Part shown: piece by piece, positions 59,372-63,297 of the stretch
Layout of the letters: each line of letters starts with the position of its first letter
Numbering within the stretch: position 1 is the first letter of the stretch
Source: Succinatimonas hippei
GTDB lineage: Bacteria; Pseudomonadota; Gammaproteobacteria; Enterobacterales; Succinivibrionaceae
Assembly (NCBI GenBank): GCA_004557545.1
Contig: SFGV01000005.1
Coordinates: 1-63,297, forward strand
DNA length: 63,297 bases
Reading direction: 5' to 3'
Program-made: the position numbers and the translations under genes
Notes under the pieces: generated by a model
Told to the model about the DNA's origin: nothing
Database searches by the model: none
The model's input: only the letters and a program-made list of their open reading frames with translations

Positions 59372-60622
59372 TTATAGGAGCTTGTATTTCGTTCCCCTGC
59401 CTTTTCCAGTGATGACAACATAATTCTTTTTTCCCATCGCCTGAAGCAGGGCCGTGATCTTTGAGCGACCAAATGGAATTTTCTCTTTAATCTCACTTAT
59501 GGACTGCGGGAAAACCCGGCTTAAAGCCTTATATACCCTCTGTTCATCCTCAGACAAATCAGGCGCCGTATTTACCGGCAGAATCACCGTGATTGAGTTT
59601 TCATAAAACTCAAACAAAGGCTGTTTCACGCTGTTTTCATAGGCTGATCTGATCCTTAAAATCCCGGTTCCAAGTATTTCGACCAGATGGAGACGGTAAA
59701 ACACATTTCCCAGGATAGGATTTCGCAAAAAAGAGATATTACCGCGCAGAAACTCTTCTTTTGAGATCCCGCCTGCCAGTCCTCCGGGCGAGGAGATTTC
59801 CACCCGGTCGGGGAATAACAGAACACGGATCTGTATGCTGATATCCCAGGTTCTGTGAATCAATGCGTTTACAAGCGCTTCTCTGAAGGCCTCCTCCGGG
59901 ATCAGACTGATTTTTTCTCGCCTCATGCCTTCTATTTTTTCATACTGATAAGTGTCCCTGTAAATTTGCATCGCTTCATCAAGCTGACGCAATACAGATT
60001 CGTGAGAAAAGGTAGCTCTTTTCTTTATTATGCTGATTGACTCCCCAAAGCAGGCCATATCGATCCCCGGAAAATCATTTTTGTCAGAAAGCAGCTCAGC
60101 GGCGTGATTATATCCGTCATCTTTTGAATACAGCCCAAGTGACCTTAGTACGTCCATACTTAAGTCATGGATGCCAATCTCATCTTTTGCTTTATCCGCC
60201 AGAACGCCGAAGGTCAGCTCCTGATTGCTGGCTGGGAGAGACTCAAAATTGATGTTTTTACCCTGCAAAACCAGTCTCGATAATTCAAGAGGGTCAACAG
60301 GAATTGTCGCCGTGTCATTTCGCCTATAAGCCTTTCCTCTGTACAGATATGGTTTATTAAGTCCCGCGCTTACGCTAAGCTCAATAGTTTTTTCACGTTT
60401 GTTTACCTTAAGTTCAAAACACGGCTGTGGGGAGATGGAATCGTTAATTTTATTTTCAATATCAAGACACGCGGACTCGGGATCAGCCAGCCCGACAACA
60501 GTGCCCTGATCATCAACACCAAAAATGACAGAGCCGCCATCATAATTGGCATATGCGCTCACGGTCTTTAAAAAGGTATTGGTGATATCCCGCTTGAATT
60601 CAAGGCTGTGTGTTTCTTTCAT
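59372..60622 (-). CDS. AlbA_2 (Schlafen-type) / HATPase_4 / winged-helix protein
   Basis: This 416-residue protein has an N-terminal AlbA_2 domain (SLEFKRDITNTFLKTVSAYANYDGG, VIFGVDDQG, YRRNDTAT), a GHKL-type ATP-binding domain (EAFREALVNALIHRTWD, RVEISSPGGL, ILGTGILRI) and a C-terminal winged helix (SEIKEKIPFGRSKITALLQAMGKKNYVVI). It shares architecture with the gene at 50828 but the sequences are well diverged. I chose the ATG at 60622, where GGAT precedes it. A large perfect palindrome lies 63 bases upstream, so autoregulation is likely. Confidence 0.88.
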   Translation of the reverse strand: MKETHSLEFKRDITNTFLKTVSAYANYDGGSVIFGVDDQGTVVGLADPESACLDIENKINDSISPQPCFELKVNKREKTIELSVSAGLNKPYLYRGKAYRRNDTATIPVDPLELSRLVLQGKNINFESLPASNQELTFGVLADKAKDEIGIHDLSMDVLRSLGLYSKDDGYNHAAELLSDKNDFPGIDMACFGESISIIKKRATFSHESVLRQLDEAMQIYRDTYQYEKIEGMRREKISLIPEEAFREALVNALIHRTWDISIQIRVLLFPDRVEISSPGGLAGGISKEEFLRGNISFLRNPILGNVFYRLHLVEILGTGILRIRSAYENSVKQPLFEFYENSITVILPVNTAPDLSEDEQRVYKALSRVFPQSISEIKEKIPFGRSKITALLQAMGKKNYVVITGKGRGTKYKLL

Positions 60623-60684
60623 TGAAGATCCATGCTTAAAACGAAATCTGATCACTTGTATTTTAGTTGATTTCAGCTATATTT

Positions 60685-60709
60685 TCAGCCGTAAATAATT
60701 TACGGCTGA
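60685..60709. promoter_or_regulatory. 25-base perfect palindrome upstream of the AlbA_2 gene
   Basis: TCAGCCGTAAAT-A-ATTTACGGCTGA is perfect, 63 bases before the minus-strand start at 60622. Partial copies of the half-site flank it (TTTCAGCTATAT at about 60671 and TTTACAACTGAT at 60710-60721). It is a likely operator for the winged-helix protein encoded next to it. Confidence 0.65.
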
Positions 60710-60800
60710 TTTACAACTGATAATTGACTATTAATTTTTTTTGCACTTTCCATCCGTCAGCTGAATAAAACAGCCTAACGCTTTGCCGTCCCACGCATAG

Positions 60801-61292
60801 TTCGAAAAGTCGATCTTTGCCCATGCTTGTCTTACCGCCTACTTCGTGGTGGACGGCATTTTGGCCTACATCTTCTTTGCCTCCATCGCGTTCCTGGGCA
60901 GTGCCTTTATCAACACCTTAAACTTAAACTGGGCGCTCATTTCTGATGCCGTAGAGTACAGTGAGTGGAAGACCACCATCCGCTCTGAGGGCCTGGTCTA
61001 TTCGGCCTACACTTTCTTCAGAAAGATCTCCACCGCCATCGCCGGGTTCATCCCGGGCGTGGTGCTGACACTGGTAGGCTATGTGCCAAACGTGCAGCAG
61101 ACTGAGGAAGCCATCAACGGCATCCGCGGCCTGATTTTCCTCTATCCGGGCGCGCTCAGCATCCTCACTATCGTGGTGATGTACCTTGGCTCCCCGATCT
61201 GGAACACACAGTACAAGAAGATCATCACCGAGCTCACCCCAGCGAGCGACATGCTGAGGCTGATGCCACCGAGACAGCGGAACAGCCCATGA
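60801..61292 (+). pseudogene. GPH-family symporter, C-terminal remnant
   Basis: An open stretch directly after an in-frame TAG (60798-60800) encodes the last about 160 residues of a MelB/GusB-type symporter. ALISDAVEYSEWKTTIRSEGLVYSAYTFFRK and ISTAIAGFIPGVVLTLVGYVPN align with the intact carrier at 48539. The N-terminal two thirds are missing and no start site exists. The end is also disturbed: the frame stops at PRQRNSP, while a +1-shifted frame continues as SERHAEADATETAEQPMK to a stop at 61323. It is a decayed gene. Confidence 0.75.
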
Positions 61293-61725
61293 AGAGCAAC
61301 GCCGTAGCTGCCGAAGCTAAATGATGTGAAAGCTTAAGTTCATTAAAAGCGCCGTCACCTGAGAGCGGCGCTGCCTCAGCACCCACGGAGCGGGTGCTAC
61401 CTTGGGTGACGCAAGCTGTTTGAGTTCGCTTAGACAGCTTGCATGATCTTAGGCCTTGGCTTGCGCCAGGAAGTAAATCCACTAAGACCCTGAGCTTGCG
61501 GCGCAGGGACCGCCACCCCCAACAGTCCTAATGAAAAGAGCGCCTGTGAACGTAATGTAGGGCTTATACAGAGCCGGGTTCTGACCAGAATGCAGCCGGG
61601 AGAGCTAAGAACCATTGATTAGGCCAATCGAGAGCTGATGGAAAAAGTGAATAAGTACATCAACAACGAAAGGTTCCGCGGTGGCGGAATACACGAGAAC
61701 AGGACCTGCCTTTTCTTAGAGCACG
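61293..61725. other. Non-coding stretch with three consecutive hairpins
   Basis: There is no supportable gene. It contains three stem-loops (61348-61372, 61378-61398, 61411-61442), then a frame reading QEVNPLRP, a stop, and ACGAGTATPNSP (61466-61530), which is faintly like a TnpB C-terminus. It may be another worn transposon end. Confidence 0.4.
61348..61442. other. Cluster of three stem-loops
   Basis: Stem 1 is AGCGCCG/CGGCGCT (61348-61372). Stem 2 is AGCACCC/GGGTGCT (61378-61398). Stem 3 is GCAAGCTGT/ACAGCTTGC (61411-61442). All arms are perfect. It could be a structured RNA, a transposon end or a repetitive extragenic element. Confidence 0.45.
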
Positions 61726-61759
61726 AAAAGCCGGGGCTTTCTGATTTGGAAAGCCCCGG
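61726..61759 (-). terminator. Rho-independent terminator after the SNF2 fragment
   Basis: CCGGGGCTTTC (61731-61741) and GAAAGCCCCGG (61749-61759) form a perfect 11-bp stem. On the minus strand it is followed by C-TTTT, six bases after the stop codon. Confidence 0.8.
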
Positions 61760-61764
61760 TTGTG

Positions 61765-62979
61765 TCATTCACTGGTCAGCTTTAAAAGCTCCAAAATCTC
61801 ATCACGGCCAAGTCTTGCTGACATCTCCGTGCCCTCAAGCAGAGCGTCGGCCAGAGATTTCTTGGTTGAGTGCAACTTGATGATCTTGTCCTCAACCGTG
61901 CCCTTGGCTATCAGTCTGTAGACCGTTACCTGACGCTCCTGACCTATGCGGTAGGCGCGGTCACTGGCCTGCTCTTCTATGGCGGGATTCCACCACGGGT
62001 CAAGATGAATGACATAATCAGCCGCGGTGAGGTTAAGTCCGGTGCCGCCTGCCTTAAGCGAGATTAAAAACAGCGGCATCTGTCCGTTTGAGAACTCGTC
62101 GACAAGCTTCATGCGCTCTTTGGGCGTCATGGAGCCATCAAGGTAGAGATAGGCTATACCCTTTTTCTCAAGCTCCCTGCGTATGATCGCCAGGTGTGAG
62201 GTGAACTGGCTGAATACCAGAGCGCGGTGATTGTTCTCGATAAGCTCGTCGCACAGGTTTAAGAAGGTCTCGGTCTTGGATGAGACCAGCTTGAGCTTGT
62301 GATCAACAAGCTCAGGCGAGCAGGCGGCCTGTCTTAGCCTGGTAAGCGCGGCTAAGGCCTGAACCGGGTTTATCGCGCCTTCTGCCAGTGCCTGCTGGGT
62401 CTCGCGGCGGATTTGATCATAAATGGCCTTCTCCTCATCGCTAAGCTCGACCTCAACCGTAATTTCATTCTTCTCTGGAAGCTCGTTTAACACATCACCC
62501 TTGGTACGGCGCAATATGAAGGGACTCACGATACGCTTGAGCGTTCTTTGCTGTGACATGTCGTGATCACGCTCTACCGGTATCACAAAGCGCTCTGAGA
62601 ATGAGTTGTAGGTTCCAAGCAGACCGGGCACCGCAATTTCAAACAATGACCATATTTCAGTTAAATGGTTCTGCAGAGGAGTGCCCGTGAGCATTATTCT
62701 GAAATCGGCCTGTAACCTGTGGCAGCTCTTGAAGGCCTTGGTATCACGGTTTTTGATGTTATGAGCCTCATCAAATACCGCGGTGGCGAACCTGAGCTTC
62801 TCAAGCCTTTCAATCTCCTCGGTGATCACACCGTAGGTGACCAGTACCACGCTCTTTGGCCCTGCTTTCTTTAAGCTCTCATCACGGTCTGACTGGAAAT
62901 TTAACGGGCTTTTTAAGGCTTCATCCGGAACACCCGTCAGAATGTTTTCTATAAAACAATAGTTTTTGATGAGACTATT
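61765..62979 (-). pseudogene. SNF2-family helicase, 5'-truncated
   Basis: About 405 codons are open here, of which about 360 are recognisable as the C-terminal half of a bacterial SNF2/RapA-type ATPase: DEAH box (AVFDEAHNIKN), motif III (MLTGTPLQN), motif IV-V (HRALVFSQFTSHLAI, SLKAGGTGLNLTAADYVIHLDPWWNP) and motif VI (EQASDRAYRIGQ). The Walker A motif and the first half of the helicase are absent. The open frame begins after TAA at 62980-62982 with residues (NSLIKNYCFIENILTG) that are not helicase-like. It cannot hydrolyse ATP. The break lies at or near an inverted repeat at 62978-63012. Confidence 0.72.
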
Positions 62980-63012
62980 TTACGTCAAAGGCGACATGGC
63001 AATGACGTAAAA
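62978..63012. repeat. Inverted repeat at the break point of the helicase gene
   Basis: TTTTACGTCA (62978-62987) and TGACGTAAAA (63003-63012) are perfect 10-bp arms around 15 bases. It sits exactly where the SNF2 frame opens, so it may mark a deletion or insertion scar. Confidence 0.55.
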
Positions 63013-63026
63013 GCTTTTTTGAACAT

Positions 63027-63057
63027 AAAAAAACGGCGTCAGGGTTGTCTGGCGCCG
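63027..63057 (-). terminator. Rho-independent terminator of the sugar-binding protein gene
   Basis: On the minus strand CGGCGCCAG and CTGACGCCG pair with one mismatch around ACAACC, followed by seven T, 29 bases after the stop codon. Confidence 0.85.
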
Positions 63058-63085
63058 GCTGTTCTTGTTTATCTACAGATCCTAA

Positions 63086-63297
63086 TCAGATCTTCCTTTT
63101 ACCTGTATCCAAAAGGAGCTCCTTGATATTGTCCTTGGTGATCTCAACAGGCTCGCACAGGTAGGCCTTTACAGGTCCTTTACCGTTATCATAGGTGGTG
63201 GTGTCGTTTACCTCAACCTCTTTGCCTTCAGCAATCGACTTGAGCATTGCCACGACACGGTCAACCAGCACATCCGAATCCTTGAAAACGGTCATGG
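63086..63297 (-). CDS. Periplasmic sugar-binding protein, C-terminal part (cut by window edge)
   Basis: Only the last about 70 residues are inside the window. MTVFKDSDVLVDRVVAMLKS, VNDTTTYDNGKGPVKAYLCEPV and ITKDNIKELLLDTG match the C-termini of ChvE-type sugar ABC binding proteins (galactose, glucose, xylose or arabinose receptors). The ATG near 63295 is an internal Met, and the gene continues beyond the right edge. It ends in its own terminator, so any permease genes are not directly downstream. Confidence 0.8.
   Translation of the reverse strand, partial: MTVFKDSDVLVDRVVAMLKSIAEGKEVEVNDTTTYDNGKGPVKAYLCEPVEITKDNIKELLLDTGKRKI

Noticed and set aside
1..63297. tRNA, rRNA or other housekeeping RNA genes
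   Set aside because: I looked through the intergenic regions for GGTTCGAATCC-type T-arms and long structured RNAs and found none. A covariance search (tRNAscan-SE, Infernal) would settle it.

Overview
The window reads as chromosomal DNA of a host-associated, anaerobic gammaproteobacterium. Crp, FabA, UvrC, RlhA, PurT and Nth are all close to their enterobacterial forms. Combined with a full Rnf operon, chemoreceptors, a sigma-54 flagellar promoter and a GGGtGRT/NifU-like gene pair, this suggests the Aeromonadales/Succinivibrionaceae. That placement is inference from gene content; no rRNA or tRNA gene was found in the window.

Layout. 1-10 kb: the 3' part of an AAA-ATPase-like/PD-(D/E)XK protein, a chemoreceptor, a YbhGFSR-type ABC exporter operon on the minus strand, and a complete second AAA-ATPase-like/PD-(D/E)XK protein. 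10-16 kb: a GGGtGRT + NifU-like operon, crp, fabA, a 1-kb gene-poor stretch, and a FlhC-like zinc-ribbon protein. 16-26 kb: an orphan ParA, a PotF-like binding protein, dnaX split by a frameshift signal, apt, a phosphoglycolate-phosphatase-like gene, a porin, IS200/IS605 right-end debris, and a DUF2057 gene. 26-36 kb: a second chemoreceptor, uvrC, the D-methionine ABC transporter genes metN-metI-metQ with a long metI-metQ gap, an odd membrane protein, and nth. 36-42 kb: rnfABCDGE. 42-46 kb: flgE behind a sigma-54 promoter and a degenerate P-type ATPase. 46-50 kb: a catabolite-controlled glycoside locus (LacI regulator, GH5-like hydrolase, GPH-family symporter). 50-56 kb: transposon wreckage, an AlbA_2/ATPase/wHTH protein, a low-molecular-weight tyrosine phosphatase, a GH36-like alpha-galactosidase, and rlhA. 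56-63 kb: purT, a DUF4250 gene overlapping an apparent catalytically dead exonuclease I, a second AlbA_2 protein with a perfect palindrome upstream, a decayed symporter, a 5'-truncated SNF2 helicase, and the 3' end of a sugar-binding protein gene.

Most noteworthy. (1) dnaX: frame 0 stops just after domain III at an A10 tract containing the E. coli heptamer A AAA AAG, and only a -1 shift gives tau. This inverts the E. coli arrangement, and the resulting tau would be about 1,270 residues with a very long acidic linker. (2) RnfD has an expanded loop holding several copies of the covalent-FMN motif. (3) Two intact genes look like catalytically dead paralogues, one of exonuclease I and one of a P1B-type ATPase. 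(4) Solitary IS200/IS605 right ends that could still encode omega-RNA-like transcripts. (5) Both AlbA_2/ATPase/wHTH genes carry iterated or palindromic sequence directly upstream, suggesting autoregulation. Several proteins here (tau, RnfC, RnfD, RnfG and the protein at 33.9 kb) carry unusual low-complexity polar tails or inserts.
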